Assembly (NCBI GenBank): GCA_947170435.1
Contig: CAMVTO010000005.1
Location: forward strand, 1-64,000
Length of the DNA: 64,000 nt
Direction of reading: 5' to 3'
Source of the DNA: an uncultured Clostridia bacterium
GTDB lineage: Bacteria > Bacillota > Clostridia > Oscillospirales > Oscillospiraceae
Under the pieces are notes generated by a model. The model had not been told where the DNA came from. It was given only the letters and a program-made list of their open reading frames with translations, and did no database searches. Of the stretch, positions 34,201 to 39,287 are shown piece after piece. The number at the start of each line of letters is the position of its first letter. The first letter of the stretch is position 1. The translations under genes and the position numbers were made by a program.

Positions 34201-36067
34201 CCGTTTTATCAGAGAACGGCGCTCGATTGCTGAACTGCCAGGTAAACCGCAAATCGAGATCCTTGTCTATGTATATGATCCCGTTCCCGGCAAGGATCTG
34301 ATACAGATCCTCCGTGGCGAGAAGCTCAATGTCATACTGGTTTTCAGGACGCTCCGGATCTCCCGGATAAACATAGGGGAAGGCGGAGTTTTTGGGGTTT
34401 GTCAGCTTGATGAAGCCGCCATCCGCCTGCGTGTAGTCCGCCTGGCGGGAGATGAACTTCGACTTGTTGAGCAGCGCAGCAGAGGCTACGGTATACTCGC
34501 AATCATACACACGGGGAGGATAGCTGTCCCACAACTGCTGAATGCTATAGATGGTCATATCAAAATAGAAATGCCCGCAGTCGTCAGTTTTTGCCTCGCT
34601 CCAATCGAGAAGAAGCGGAAACCCAATCTTGCGAGGCTTATGATAGCCAAAAAGCAAACAGCCATCAATGAGGGTGTATCTCACATAACCTGCTGAACCC
34701 TGATCTTCTAAATTGCTGAGCTTTTTTATCGTTCCGTCCGGGTGCTGAAAATAGGGATCTCCGCCGTTTATCCGATACACACTCCCCTCCGGGCAGTAGT
34801 CGTTTTCGTCACTGTATCCCGAAATGTATGTCTCTTTACTACCCGATATTGCATAATAGTTCCCCGACGGTTCCATAAACAGGCTCACCCTGTCCATACG
34901 GGCCAAAGCCGACGGATTGCGCGGAACGCCAATGCACGCAACCAGCGCCACCGGTTTTTCGTTGGAATCTCCCGCCACGAAAAGCGGATAGCGTCTCTTA
35001 CCCAAATCATAGCGATAGTTACCGTAGACTTCCTGCTGTTCCCTGATGCAATATCCGAACGTCGCGAAGGAGGAAGCCTTCAGTGTTCCGTAGCCCGGAA
35101 CCGAAACCTCAATGGGGTTGGCCAGGTTCGAGCATGGCTTTATGCGGTTGACAAGCCACTGCGCAACCGTATCACCGCTTTTCAAGGGCAGAACCAACGT
35201 AAACGTCTGCTCGCCGTCCAAACCCCATTTCACATTATCCCAGTCAATATAATCCCCTAAAGGCGGATTTGCTGTCGGGGTTCTGTTTTGGTCCCGGTCT
35301 GAATAGGTGTCCGGGCGCGTATAGTAGTATTCCTTGTACGCAAGGTCCGTATCCGCAAAGGGAAATTCGTGATTGGCATCATATTCGTTGCCTTTGAGAT
35401 ATCGACCGACATACTTGTTCCCATCCCCGCTCAAAGTCAGCAAATGCAAAGTGTCAGAAGCATCACTTGGCAGATTGTATTTACCGTCAGCGGGCAAGTC
35501 GCTCTTGCTGATGGTTTCGGACAGATTGCCTGTTGCGCCAAGCAGCGGAGCGTTGTTCACGGATTTCAGACTCAGTGTGCCGGTCTGGAGCGCGTTGTCC
35601 AGATCGACGGAGCCGTCCGTAATGCCGGTGAGCAGCGATTCAAGATTATTGACGTGCTCGTCGGTGACGTCGATCTCCTCGTCCAAAAGCTGCGCGATCT
35701 CGATGGCAGCCTTCACCTGCGAGAGCTTGACGATCTGCTCCGGTGCGGTCTCCTCGCCGTTGACAGTCAGCACACCCACGGTCTCGCCGTTTGCGATGCG
35801 CTCCGCCAACGCCGAGAGCTCCGCGCTCTCGCCGTCCTCGCGGATGTCAAGAGAAGCGAGGTTGCCCTCATTGTCGATGAGCCCGGAGGCGTGCATCGCC
35901 TCCAGATCGGCCCTTGCGCGTTCCTCGTCGTCCTCGTAGAGCTTTGCCAACGAGGTTACGAGCGTCTCGGGCACGCTCGCGGCAAAGACGGTGGCGGGGA
36001 ACAGCCCCAGCACCATCGTCAGCGCCATGAACAGGCTCATTGCCCTCTTCCAAACGTTCTGCTTCAT
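19250..36067 (-). CDS. Giant repeat-rich SLH-anchored surface protein (5,605 residues)
   Basis: One uninterrupted frame of 16.8 kb. Residues 1-30 are a signal peptide (MSLFMALTMVLGLFPATVFA). An N-terminal region to about 1450 has beta-rich unassigned domains. About 1560-1790 is a stretch with repeated hydrophobic beta segments (AHIGIADGNWDISFRGGNVG). About 1840-2255 looks like a beta-propeller (DGEMFLYVSDNN, MAIVAWRSM). Near 2410-2510 is a CARDB-like adhesion module. InlB-type repeats (WNTKPGGTGD, WNTAKNGTGT) occur near 2650-2930 and 4935-5075. Three tandem jelly-roll-like repeats span 3060-3470, MBG-like repeats 4390-4710, and SLH domains about 5425-5600. It is exported and held on the wall; adhesion or glycan binding is inferred. 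AAAGGAGA precedes the ATG. Its own promoter and terminator are visible. Confidence 0.93.
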   Translation of the reverse strand: MKQNVWKRAMSLFMALTMVLGLFPATVFAASVPETLVTSLAKLYEDDEERARADLEAMHASGLIDNEGNLASLDIREDGESAELSALAERIANGETVGVLTVNGEETAPEQIVKLSQVKAAIEIAQLLDEEIDVTDEHVNNLESLLTGITDGSVDLDNALQTGTLSLKSVNNAPLLGATGNLSETISKSDLPADGKYNLPSDASDTLHLLTLSGDGNKYVGRYLKGNEYDANHEFPFADTDLAYKEYYYTRPDTYSDRDQNRTPTANPPLGDYIDWDNVKWGLDGEQTFTLVLPLKSGDTVAQWLVNRIKPCSNLANPIEVSVPGYGTLKASSFATFGYCIREQQEVYGNYRYDLGKRRYPLFVAGDSNEKPVALVACIGVPRNPSALARMDRVSLFMEPSGNYYAISGSKETYISGYSDENDYCPEGSVYRINGGDPYFQHPDGTIKKLSNLEDQGSAGYVRYTLIDGCLLFGYHKPRKIGFPLLLDWSEAKTDDCGHFYFDMTIYSIQQLWDSYPPRVYDCEYTVASAALLNKSKFISRQADYTQADGGFIKLTNPKNSAFPYVYPGDPERPENQYDIELLATEDLYQILAGNGIIYIDKDLDLRFTWQFSNRAPFSDKTVDFSSFAENSALRYERNAAGEVVLTPISATETRFKIGCVAINDAVSANNGVSYDVAFPSVITREGTDPYLMIPTSSQVRETLTDRDTEIFFASNIQTRNRVPQTTFHAKLYRIEESQIGQPVPDTATPLEVSDWGEFVSSPSNPVTSIKVPGTALTQAGAYAVTISTEFIDGTTVTPFSVTAYLKVKNAPASIKLNPLTSYSAVIDSIPAIAYTVDSKAADVQVMYTIQPSGEDVSEMTPVSGGSIPFAPEFEGTKKAYTITVYARNTDEDPWSTDSMLLTVYSGNPIKLVVKDVPYGEVGGKTGGVAPEQPVTSITLDNSDTIEQLIEKIGQDGYSFDDFRNDVNLQELISADYGSGTLGIISDRLQWDAKEGNKTSNALALYHALNGPYADTRNDGFTYYIPTADILMVGTDNKSVTVTATHARTNTQTSVNVTVNTLKDKLYLFRFSPKAEVSLTYTDGKEKKHTVTTNAQGELALYEPNGIASDVFAIANAGGEIYVGTIMKRYLTSGEKDVVKLEVYPCNYLALRPISSQTLTFLKPDGKPYSGNVTLRGGVYANDEYCPNAGIRTLKNSVEQHLREDANVNVTNGKATVWFDPTQFPSTGDLRYVFEYRFEDNYLPGYVIVDPASNDPAESIVNLRAISGSDKVPAIIRQDYQQFLDGATPTGYTRSVIDSTENIGISKRFSKAVLRTEYALLGETVVEGEAIEQNHGYSTYGGEKVVTGALYTAGDVKLRGQTEASGSAKQITKLSDLNDSTTLFVFPFSAVPMLRSVYTMTDADLTSDGITDEGETPAPTARIKAVFTRGGLTVKSINMPFGVSNLSHQKDLSQPGNGAKEIGAEVRENLRETTDIGAIFKGINVNDMIRKGFVFLGNLSGHGGDNLINLMILPTQDPATFRIIAFVGANQRSDGDDDGVSVNFNTDDLAEDMDKFQKELEEMGKEDDNQSESDGEGSITFNFYGTIILEAHIGIADGNWDISFRGGNVGTNVAGKYEWGQNFMCGPVPAFISFEVGFTADLEVAFGSKDTVRAMLLDAALGVSIEAFAGLGFDMSLVALQLGIYGRIGADVNFLLLTPSNESVSTGTKLTISGEIGIKMKVKLLFISYSKNLASTGFNWTKKWSNYDQIKQYWTDQGFGQLFGTTRSGRAYTMYLFADGSTMVAIEGDAELESRDYLDMAERAWTGGAASSRRLLKAAGSATNAINNVQTNAYPYSHPAFTDDGEMFLYVSDNNNANDVQSVVSYAVKNGTGYDDNARVDVSEDNVLADLDVVASGTKENAFAAWVKQVEMPQTEKSVGFAQSDLGMMFNATEVYVSSYRGTDNEAAWTTTRLTNNTIADMSPTVASYDNMAIVAWRSMNASEMPEDTNPQDITGMFDVENNINYSVYDGSQWSPAQVAYNGNAGTVNAIDSAMLSDGTAILVYTVRTGDDVTTTETFYTVIKADGDIVTTGRLTNDSFTDTNAQVTAVNDADNTDNVNDGYFVLGWYSEHDAGEGTTVEYDAEGNPTQKAVVAHDIRLARINANGSYDIDFPESIGGSSDVGSDFHFSAPAKNTALTNVSIVWSQRKNSDEAEDAGKYELNAVRFFEEDSVTGLTAPTDIAETTKNYTIDHFDAYTDADGAIHAIILGSDYDNIAGINRYDSIDLDAAANNTVTSNSDSPKNLNILGGTAISSLKLATGTFPEMAADVTADIDISEVVPGLTTPVQFTVTNTGTGVLSEVTATVDEGNDKSEKTFSGLNLLPNQSATLIMYYDLPAGAVSDAPYTVKSGDTNLGGGTLALNRPDVGISGIKLLQEHDGQRDIQVMLTNGSTIPLAGSGKTVKLAFYKDALHKSRIGDAISISGDDDLADIDAGTYTTVQTLNVTDIVRLVRWEIPDEGLTVYAHAWIENPVAPGSDAAPTISDEPNAYNNDNFLSFTGPLARNNGEKLTTGTTLEVNTDGQTGTTYYTVYADFRNNSMQEQTFNVPIAVLLDSNKEVIAYKYLQNTEEMEDMDFVLDGEQQVTMTAVFTAEDVGNKTPAEVEIRYSYKVSFDVNGGTGGFESVMTDIYGHITLPEGQPTPPTNAEPLFFRGWYTSATGGALVTEESTFTEDSTIHAQYTAHQHVFEYAVTNDGYTISASCVSTVADDCPLEEQDRTATLTIVKPERDGQTAGNPNATITGATDVLGTPVIRYYVANEDGTEKTGEALSGVPYGIGKYWAEFTLGEGEHSATAHVVYDLIVDGNAHSELNSSYTVSYDLNGGTGTAPEGGTIYHGVQLTLPNSEGFSRSNLVFDGWNTKPGGTGDAYQAGDSFTVTGNMTFYAQWKHVHQWNLTYDASTKLFTQACGVPGCPVGTQTLRVLPVNKMYDGKNAQPYTCSDGWAEENGLTLPTVTFYRGGEEVSEAKNVGTYTASVSLYDRTISVGEFRITSRPVIIIADDQQMNDEGAEPIFTVSYDSVGEKLYFENDPNYPWKAATEGDRVYAKSGNGGQRSSTSTLTLKVKLEKAGKLSFDYKYGTEEDCDKCYFKLDNGQKFEVSGSKDWQNVSYNLSAGDHTLTWWYKKDSSADRNGDFFALDNVVITTEGAVTQEVSEEKTLPVDFLLSDSRFANDAAYPWKEVTEGGRTYVKSGNGGHGNTESTLTLNVTLEKAGKLYFDYKCGTEEYYDECYFELDGDRRFKVSGSKDWQNVSYDLSAGNHTLTWRYEKDSGSDQNGDFFALDNLSFAPPSVFNGLIADLHFKNDEAYPWKEVTEDGRTYAKSGNEGENEGEWETTSKLELDVVMEKAGTLTFDYKYGTEPDYGRCFFYVDGNRVKDENADSKTGFLKSGVEDWTPYSCILSAGDHTFTWSYEKMGGGANGDFFAIDNIVINTDGEVMQIDPTERLLQALNIIEGGIVKGETLNYTVAYENYVAPDEYPITVPITVTPGVNPNYTVQTKAGTLTVLESIKPKQTITAEDVTATFGDTDKLVSGSVTEPATDGGAISYAVKKGSEDYIDVDASTGVLTIKKVPADGKAYVTVTAAKTDIYARTTKDVTVTINPKAMTIVANDESTGVNGKPHGVTVTVTDPAEGYTVKYGTAEGSYTLNASPTKSDAGTLTVYYQVTADNYATTTGSVTLTLVPHTHKMSYALGTGENANTIIATCANEDGNCYLEDYKATLTITAPVGEIVYDGKAHPATITDDNDIQGDVKVLYAEKGGDETYGEAVETEPVNAGTYKASITLGSDEGAKTVSVEYEIKNAALTNVSVSQDGTLTYDGSAQTPQVTTAATAVNSQAVTFTYSKTQNGTYGDMPTFTNVADTGTVYFKASAPNHDPASGSFTVTVNKADQTAPNAPALDTARANMIKLTEVQGYQYSMDGLSWQNEATFTGLNRETQYNFYQRIAEDDNHNASPASAVAQFSTTKHDHNWGSFSATGATITATCANTDTFHPTEDKTATMVINAPTLKVYGGSGSAEATVTNGVEGVDTPTIVYKQGETTLDGAPTDAGTYTASITLTGVNTGADATGDVTASVTYTIDKALATVTSAPTPNSPTYTGAAQALVTAGTPNGGTMQYRVGTDDTTAPADGYSTTVPQETAANTYYVWYKVVGDSNHNNSEAACVPVTIGKANQTAPAVPAAESTSVSTITLTAIANGEYKCGDGAWQKSNEFTGLSMDTEYTFYQRYAADNNHNASESSASATIKTANHAHEWSYVATGATITATCANSDGGHDGNTSATIIIAAPTLTVYSGAGSAEATVTNGVEGVDTPTIVYKKGNAVLEAAPTAAGTYTASITLTGVNTGANATGDVTASVTYTISKVPLTVTANNKTITYGDAPTNAGVTYSGFVNSETESVLDGTLDYDYNYAQYGNVAGEYTITPKGLTSSNYDISFVPGTLTVNQKEVGLSWTNTSFTYNGLPQKPTATATGLVNGDAVAVTVSGAQTNVGDSYTATASALTGDKAGNYKLPTATTQTFAISKVALTVTANDKTITYGDAPSNNGVTYTGFVNGETETSLGGTLTYNYSYSQYGNVGSAYTITPSGLTSGNYNITFHNGTLTVVQKEVNLAWDHLRFDYDGKSHAPTAAVTNLVNNDTVNVTVTGAQVNTGNYTATASALTGSKASNYRLPAETDQNFSITEKDFAIAPVEIKGALVKLAPFAYDGDAVSTAEFDNDGAVPGANGKLVQGDDTKEVHYFYQSTAFLKSQTDAVYDYYTGGSETLTLGNGATNELTPTTFEPGKHYVLAVIKGNNYTNTYITQSVFEVTQNLDKVREAPAAPEVTDGVVTVAEADRAKTLEYSLDGNIWLPVSLDKDGKFTAEWQTPVTAASLLLRETADAKYAKPSASATGTATITTTTFTVVYDANGGAQAPDAVTVTSDRTVTAARQGSMTRTGYTFTGWNTAKNGTGTAYEAGSTLNEGVTLYAQWEANTYKVRFNANGGRGTMEEMSFTYNAQKTLDQNTFVREDYTFLGWAKSAGGNAVYRDGQSVKNLTSGNSVTLYAVWAKNVYNITGTVASPRTGEVTLTLVKGENEFGKQEVTYSTANEAVGFALTAVPAGMYNLIAEQNGVTMTVAVTITDKHVELGTITMPSGDTSSVMEVKGVETPAVVVKGLDELAANEEVDERSVTVTMTVETKTEAQTEAAGEAIRKDANVRNFEFMDITVTKAIYNNSVEETTEQLAETSNVIELAIPFDFSGKTGIRLYRYHVGEAQALTESVNSDSPEDGTFRLDRQSGLIYVYTSKFSTYAIGYSNESSGGGAAAAPQAAISKPTNGTVTIAPENAKSGEKVTITAKPDEGYEVDAVTVTDANGKAVSVTKVNDTTYTFTQPTGKVAIDVTFKAASITDALARFNDISTSDWYADAVRWAVDNGVMNGVSGHKFSPNGDTSRAMVATMLWRLEGSPVYAGASEFSDVDNEEWYGQAVRWANAEGIVMGDNGKFSPNDPVTREQLATMLYRYAQYKNVDVSVGADTNILSYDDAFSVSTWAMAAMQWACGSGIINGVGSNLAPAGNASRAQVATMLMRYSTAK
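22884..23950 (-). repeat. Direct repeat of 840-bp period inside the giant gene
   Basis: Blocks starting at 22884 and 23724 are almost identical for about 220 bases (for example CCTCAACGCCATTGGTGACT at 23041 and 23881, exactly 840 apart). They encode the module VTNGVEGVDTPTIVYK ... TASITLTGVNTGA. Near-identity at DNA level points to recent duplication or gene conversion. Confidence 0.85.
25660..26890 (-). repeat. Three tandem repeats of about 430 bp inside the giant gene
   Basis: The string GCGAAGAAGTCGCCGTT recurs near 25683, 26115 and 26544, spacing about 430. Each unit encodes a module with YPWK-VTEDGRTYAKSGN, KAGKL-FDYKYGTE, LSAGDHTLTW-YEK and NGDFFALDN, a jelly-roll-like fold reminiscent of carbohydrate-binding or adhesion domains. 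Repeats 1 and 2 are the closest pair. Confidence 0.88.
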
Positions 36068-36123
36068 GCGGTTCTCCTTTCGCGTCGTCGGCTCCGCCGG
36101 TCATGTGCGGTTTGATGGGCATC

Positions 36124-36164
36124 GTCTTGCGAAAATCGCAAGACGCCAAAGAGTACTCTTTGGC
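36124..36164 (-). promoter_or_regulatory. Two adjacent hairpins in the giant-gene leader
   Basis: GTCTTGCG / CGCAAGAC with a five-base loop (36124-36144) sits next to a perfect 20-base palindrome GCCAAAGAGTACTCTTTGGC (36145-36164). Both fall within the predicted 5' leader of the giant mRNA, about 57-100 bases before the start codon. They may stabilise the message or bind a regulator. Confidence 0.6.
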
Positions 36165-36200
36165 ATAACGACATAATCCAACCTATTATAGTCAACTGTC

Positions 36201-36229
36201 ATTATACACGATAATTGGCGCTTTCTCAA
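36201..36229 (-). promoter_or_regulatory. Promoter of the giant surface protein gene
   Basis: Minus-strand TTGAGA, 17-base spacer, TATAAT, giving a leader of about 125 bases. A further inverted repeat, AGCAGCCCG / CGGGCTGCT at 36315-36345, lies upstream. Apart from these, 36068-36442 holds no gene I can support. Confidence 0.85.
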
Positions 36230-36442
36230 GCATAAGTTTTGACACTTTTTTAACAAGTCGCGAGTATCGCACTTCCGAACTGATCCCGCACCCGAATATA
36301 TACGATACCCATAGAGCAGCCCGAGGCTTCACGCCCCGGGCTGCTACTTCTATACTTGGAGGTACGGAAAAACAGAACGAAAAAGTAAGGAGGACTGGAT
36401 TGGAGCGATTGCTCAATTTTTGCAACATAACGCCAGCCTAAC

Positions 36443-36982
36443 TCAGAGATATTTCACTATGCAGACAGGGACACACGCCTCAAATAGCCGGACGCTTTCC
36501 TCCGGTGTTGGTATTGCGGCATCGCTTAACACTCTCTCGACATAGCTGATCATGCCGCCGATGTAAAACGAAACAACTCTTTGCAGTTCCTTCGTGACCG
36601 GGTCACCATACACATCATGAATCACGTCTAAGCATCGTTCGGTTAGCGACTGCTGCAACGATGTGCGAAGGCTGTTCTGCCCGCTGTACTGCTTAAACTT
36701 CTGCAATGCAAATCGGTGCTCCCATGCAGTCTCCGCCGTAAAGCGCAACCATTTACGCAGCGTCATATCCGTGCGGTTCTGCTCGTAATAATCGTCCAGC
36801 GTATGGAGATACGACCACTCTACAAGATCGTGCTTATCCTTGAAATGGTGATAGAAGGTACGCTGGGAGATTCCGCAATTCCTGACGATTGCAGAAACCG
36901 TGATTTTTTCATAGGGTTTATCCCGCAACAGATCATATAGAGAGCTTAAAATCAGTTCCTTGGTCGATTTGCGTTCAATCAT
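36443..36982 (-). CDS. TetR-family transcriptional regulator
   Basis: A 179-residue one-component repressor. The N-terminal helix-turn-helix is KITVSAIVRNCGISQRTFYH, followed by HFKDKHDLVEWSY, at about 25-60. The C-terminal ligand and dimer domain resembles the group found with dihydroxyacetone-kinase-type TetR regulators (IGGMISYVERVLSD near the end). GGAGG is nine bases before the ATG I chose; a TTG nine bases earlier sits too close to the ribosome site. It is divergent from the nitroreductase-oxidoreductase pair and likely controls it and itself through an inverted repeat at 37036-37051. The effector is unknown. Confidence 0.9.
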   Translation of the reverse strand: MIERKSTKELILSSLYDLLRDKPYEKITVSAIVRNCGISQRTFYHHFKDKHDLVEWSYLHTLDDYYEQNRTDMTLRKWLRFTAETAWEHRFALQKFKQYSGQNSLRTSLQQSLTERCLDVIHDVYGDPVTKELQRVVSFYIGGMISYVERVLSDAAIPTPEESVRLFEACVPVCIVKYL

Positions 36983-37009
36983 AAGGACCAACCTCCGGTA
37001 GTTTTCGCA

Positions 37010-37061
37010 ATTATATCATTTTATTTCCTTTTTCACAATATAGTAATATTGCGAATATACT
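37010..37061. promoter_or_regulatory. Overlapping divergent promoters with an inverted-repeat operator
   Basis: Leftward promoter for the TetR gene: TTGTGA, 17-base spacer, TATAAT (37010-37038 on the minus strand). Rightward promoter for the nitroreductase gene: TTCACA, 18-base spacer, TATACT (37032-37061). The inverted repeat CAATATAGTAATATTG (37036-37051) touches both -35 boxes, the expected position for a TetR operator. Confidence 0.7.
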
Positions 37062-37117
37062 TGCCACATACCATACCTTACAATAGAGGAAACTTATTTT
37101 ACGAGGAGGAATTGGTC

Positions 37118-37513
37118 ATGTTTTCAGATTTCCCGGTAAGCGAAACGATCCAAAAGCGGCGCAGCGTCAGGACTTACGACGCCCAGCCAATGAGTGAACA
37201 GGATTTGGAAAAGCTGACAGCGTATGCCCAGCCATTGGAAATGCTGCGTCTCGCGCCGTCCGCAACCAACGCGCAGCCGTGGCGTGTGCTGCGTCGGGAT
37301 GGAGCGTTCCATTTTTATGCGAAGGTCACGGAGGGACAGGGCGAAGTTGATCCGCCGATCATTCAGCGCGTAGACGTCGGTATCTGCGCCAATCACTTCT
37401 GCCTGACCGCGCAAGAGCAAGGGCTTTCCGGTACGCTCAAAGCGACGGAGGCCCCTACCAACATAGATGTTCCGGATAGCTGCCGCTATTTATTCACATG
37501 GACGGAGGACTGA
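37118..37513 (+). pseudogene. Nitroreductase-family protein with internal in-frame deletion
   Basis: A 131-residue frame. Residues 1-33 (PVSETIQKRRSVRTYDAQPM) match the N-terminus of 'putative TM nitroreductase' proteins, and from residue 36 (PLEMLRLAPSATNAQPWRV) it matches their C-terminal half. From memory, relatives are about 240-260 residues long, so roughly 110-130 residues between the two parts are missing without loss of frame. Part of the FMN-binding core should be absent, so the enzyme is probably dead, though the gene keeps an AGGAGGA site and stays open. It is the first gene after the TetR operator and four bases before the oxidoreductase. It could be a functional short form. Confidence 0.65.
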
Positions 37514-37517
37514 TCGC

Positions 37518-38519
37518 ATGAAAGCCGCATGGTTGGAACACTACAGCAAAGGCGAACCACATTTGACAGTTGGCGAACAAGCGAGGCCGAAGCTCGGCAC
37601 AAAAGATGTACTGGTGCGCGTCAATGTTGCCGCCGTCAACCCTTTGGACAATATGATCGCCCACGGCGAGGTCAAGGCAATCGTTCCCTATAAGACGCCG
37701 CTCATTATGGGCAACGAATGCGTCGGCGTTGTGGAAGATGTTGGCGCGTCTGTTACAAAGTTCAAGCAGGGTGAGCGTGTCTATGCCCGCCTGCCGCTGG
37801 ACCGTATCGGCGCGTTCGCGGAGTACGTCGCCGTGGACGAAACGGCGCTCGCCCTGACGCCGAGCTATTTAACCGACGCGGAAGCCGCGGCGGTGCCGCT
37901 GACGGCGTTGACTGCGATGCAGGCGTTGGAGTTGATGCAAGCCGAGGCGGGAAAGACGATTTTCATCTCCGGCGGTACCGGCAGCTTTGGCGCGATGGCG
38001 ATCCCGCTGGCAAAAGCACGGGGATTGTCCGTCATCACAAACGGGAGCGGCAAAAATGCTGAGCGCGTTACGGCGCTCGGCGTGGATCGGTTCATCGACT
38101 ACAAGAAAGAAGACTATGCGGATGTACTTTCCGATGTCGATTATGTGATTGACTCGCTGGGCGGCAAGGAGCTGGAAAAGCAGTTTTCGATCCTGAAGCG
38201 CGGCGGGAAGCTGGTTTCTTTGCGAGGCGGGCCGAACAGAGCCTTTGCCGAACGCATCGGTGCGTCGCCCGTGATGAAGCTCGCGTTTAGATTTGTCGGC
38301 AGGAAATACGATGCGATGGCGGCAAAGAACGGACAAACCTACGATTTTATCTTTGTTCACTCGGACGGGCAGCAGCTTGCCGAAGTCTCCGAAATCCTTG
38401 CCAAAATAGAGATCCACCCGTCGGTCGATGGAGTCTTTGGACTTGATGACGTAAACGCCGCGCTGAAAAAGGTGGCAGGCGGCGGCTCCAGAGGAAAAAC
38501 CGTTCTTCAAATTAAATGA
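37518..38519 (+). CDS. NADP-dependent oxidoreductase, zinc-independent quinone-reductase-like (MDR family)
   Basis: A 333-residue medium-chain dehydrogenase/reductase without the catalytic zinc cysteines, akin to quinone oxidoreductases. The GroES-like N-domain contains VAAVNPLDNMIAHGE and GNECVGVVEDVG (about 70-81); the nucleotide site is ISGGTGSFGAMAIPLAKARG near 150-170. The C-terminal VFGLDDVNAALKKVAGG...GKTVLQIK is the family ending. GGAGG precedes the ATG. It is four bases from the shortened nitroreductase and likely under the same TetR control, which suggests a quinone or electrophile stress role (inference). Confidence 0.92.
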   Translation: MKAAWLEHYSKGEPHLTVGEQARPKLGTKDVLVRVNVAAVNPLDNMIAHGEVKAIVPYKTPLIMGNECVGVVEDVGASVTKFKQGERVYARLPLDRIGAFAEYVAVDETALALTPSYLTDAEAAAVPLTALTAMQALELMQAEAGKTIFISGGTGSFGAMAIPLAKARGLSVITNGSGKNAERVTALGVDRFIDYKKEDYADVLSDVDYVIDSLGGKELEKQFSILKRGGKLVSLRGGPNRAFAERIGASPVMKLAFRFVGRKYDAMAAKNGQTYDFIFVHSDGQQLAEVSEILAKIEIHPSVDGVFGLDDVNAALKKVAGGGSRGKTVLQIK

Positions 38520-38564
38520 ATATTCACTGTTAGAAGGACAAGCCGTTTTGATGCAAAAAGTTGC

Positions 38565-38600
38565 GAAAACCACGGAAATCTTGCGATTTCCGTGGTTTTC
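38565..38600 (+). terminator. Terminator of the oxidoreductase unit
   Basis: GAAAACCACGGAAATC / GATTTCCGTGGTTTTC stem with a TTGC loop, 45 bases after the stop. From 38601 to 38868 I see only a probable tnpV promoter (TCGACT, 17 bases, TATGAT, ending near 38836). Confidence 0.9.
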
Positions 38601-38868
38601 ATGGAGCTGCTGGGCAGATTCGAATTCGGGCTTGTGCGTGTTATTGGATGATTTTATATGCCGCTTCGTGCTGATTCATATAAGAATTGCAACTTTATCT
38701 GTTATATAGTCTCACTCGATTTTAGCCCATGTTAAGCTGGTAAGGGAAAAAATAAGAGAAAATTTTCGTGCGCCGCACGGCAGGGATCATACTTTTATCG
38801 CTTGTACATTCGACTGTTCTTTCTGCCATTGATATGATGAAACTACCAAATCAAAAGGAGGCATCACT

Positions 38869-39219
38869 ATGAGCAAAAAGCTGACTTACCACCGCGAAAG
38901 CGACTATCTGATCCCTGACCTCGTTGCGCCTGACGATCCCAACATCGGGATTTGGGGACAGCGCCGAAAAGGCTACTTGAAGAAGAACAAGAGCGCCATC
39001 TACATCGGTATGCTGCTCAGCGGTGAGCTAAACGCTCATCTGGAGGAGATCGACTGTTCGGTAACCGCCATGCTTTCTCAGCTCGTCGATAGTATGGCGA
39101 AACAGGAGGGCATCACCGAGGCGCTCAAGGCCGAAAAACAAATGGAGTGGGTGAGACGGATGAACGCCATTCGCTCCGCCGCAGAGGAGATCGTGTTGAA
39201 CGATCTGATCTACTGCTAG
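38869..39219 (+). CDS. tnpV: TnpV-family transposon-encoded protein
   Basis: A 116-residue protein of the TnpV family known from Tn4451/Tn4453-like elements of Clostridia. Recognisable parts are LTYHRESDYLIPDL near the start and GIWGQRRKGYLKKNKSAIY at 29-47, with the C-terminal MEWVRRMNAIRSAAEEIVLNDL. Its role in the element is not established; a nearby site-specific recombinase gene is absent here, so this is probably a relic of a mobile element. AAAAGGAGG precedes the ATG, and a terminator follows at 39257. Confidence 0.85.
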   Translation: MSKKLTYHRESDYLIPDLVAPDDPNIGIWGQRRKGYLKKNKSAIYIGMLLSGELNAHLEEIDCSVTAMLSQLVDSMAKQEGITEALKAEKQMEWVRRMNAIRSAAEEIVLNDLIYC

Positions 39220-39256
39220 ATTTCATACTGAGCAGAAAACAATTCAAGGACGAGAG

Positions 39257-39284
39257 GAGGCGGCTATTAGCCGCCTCTTGTTTT
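39257..39284 (+). terminator. Terminator after tnpV
   Basis: GAGGCGGCT / AGCCGCCTC stem with a three-base loop, followed by TTGTTTT. Confidence 0.85.
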
Positions 39285-39287
39285 ATG

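Noticed and set aside
19250-36067. Tandem repeats in the giant gene considered as a CRISPR array
   Set aside because: Units are 430-840 bp and encode protein domains in one frame; no short repeats with unique spacers are present.
36315-36345. Hairpin AGCAGCCCG / CGGGCTGCT as a TetR-gene terminator
   Set aside because: No T run on either side, and it lies about 100 bases past the stop; kept only as an inverted repeat.
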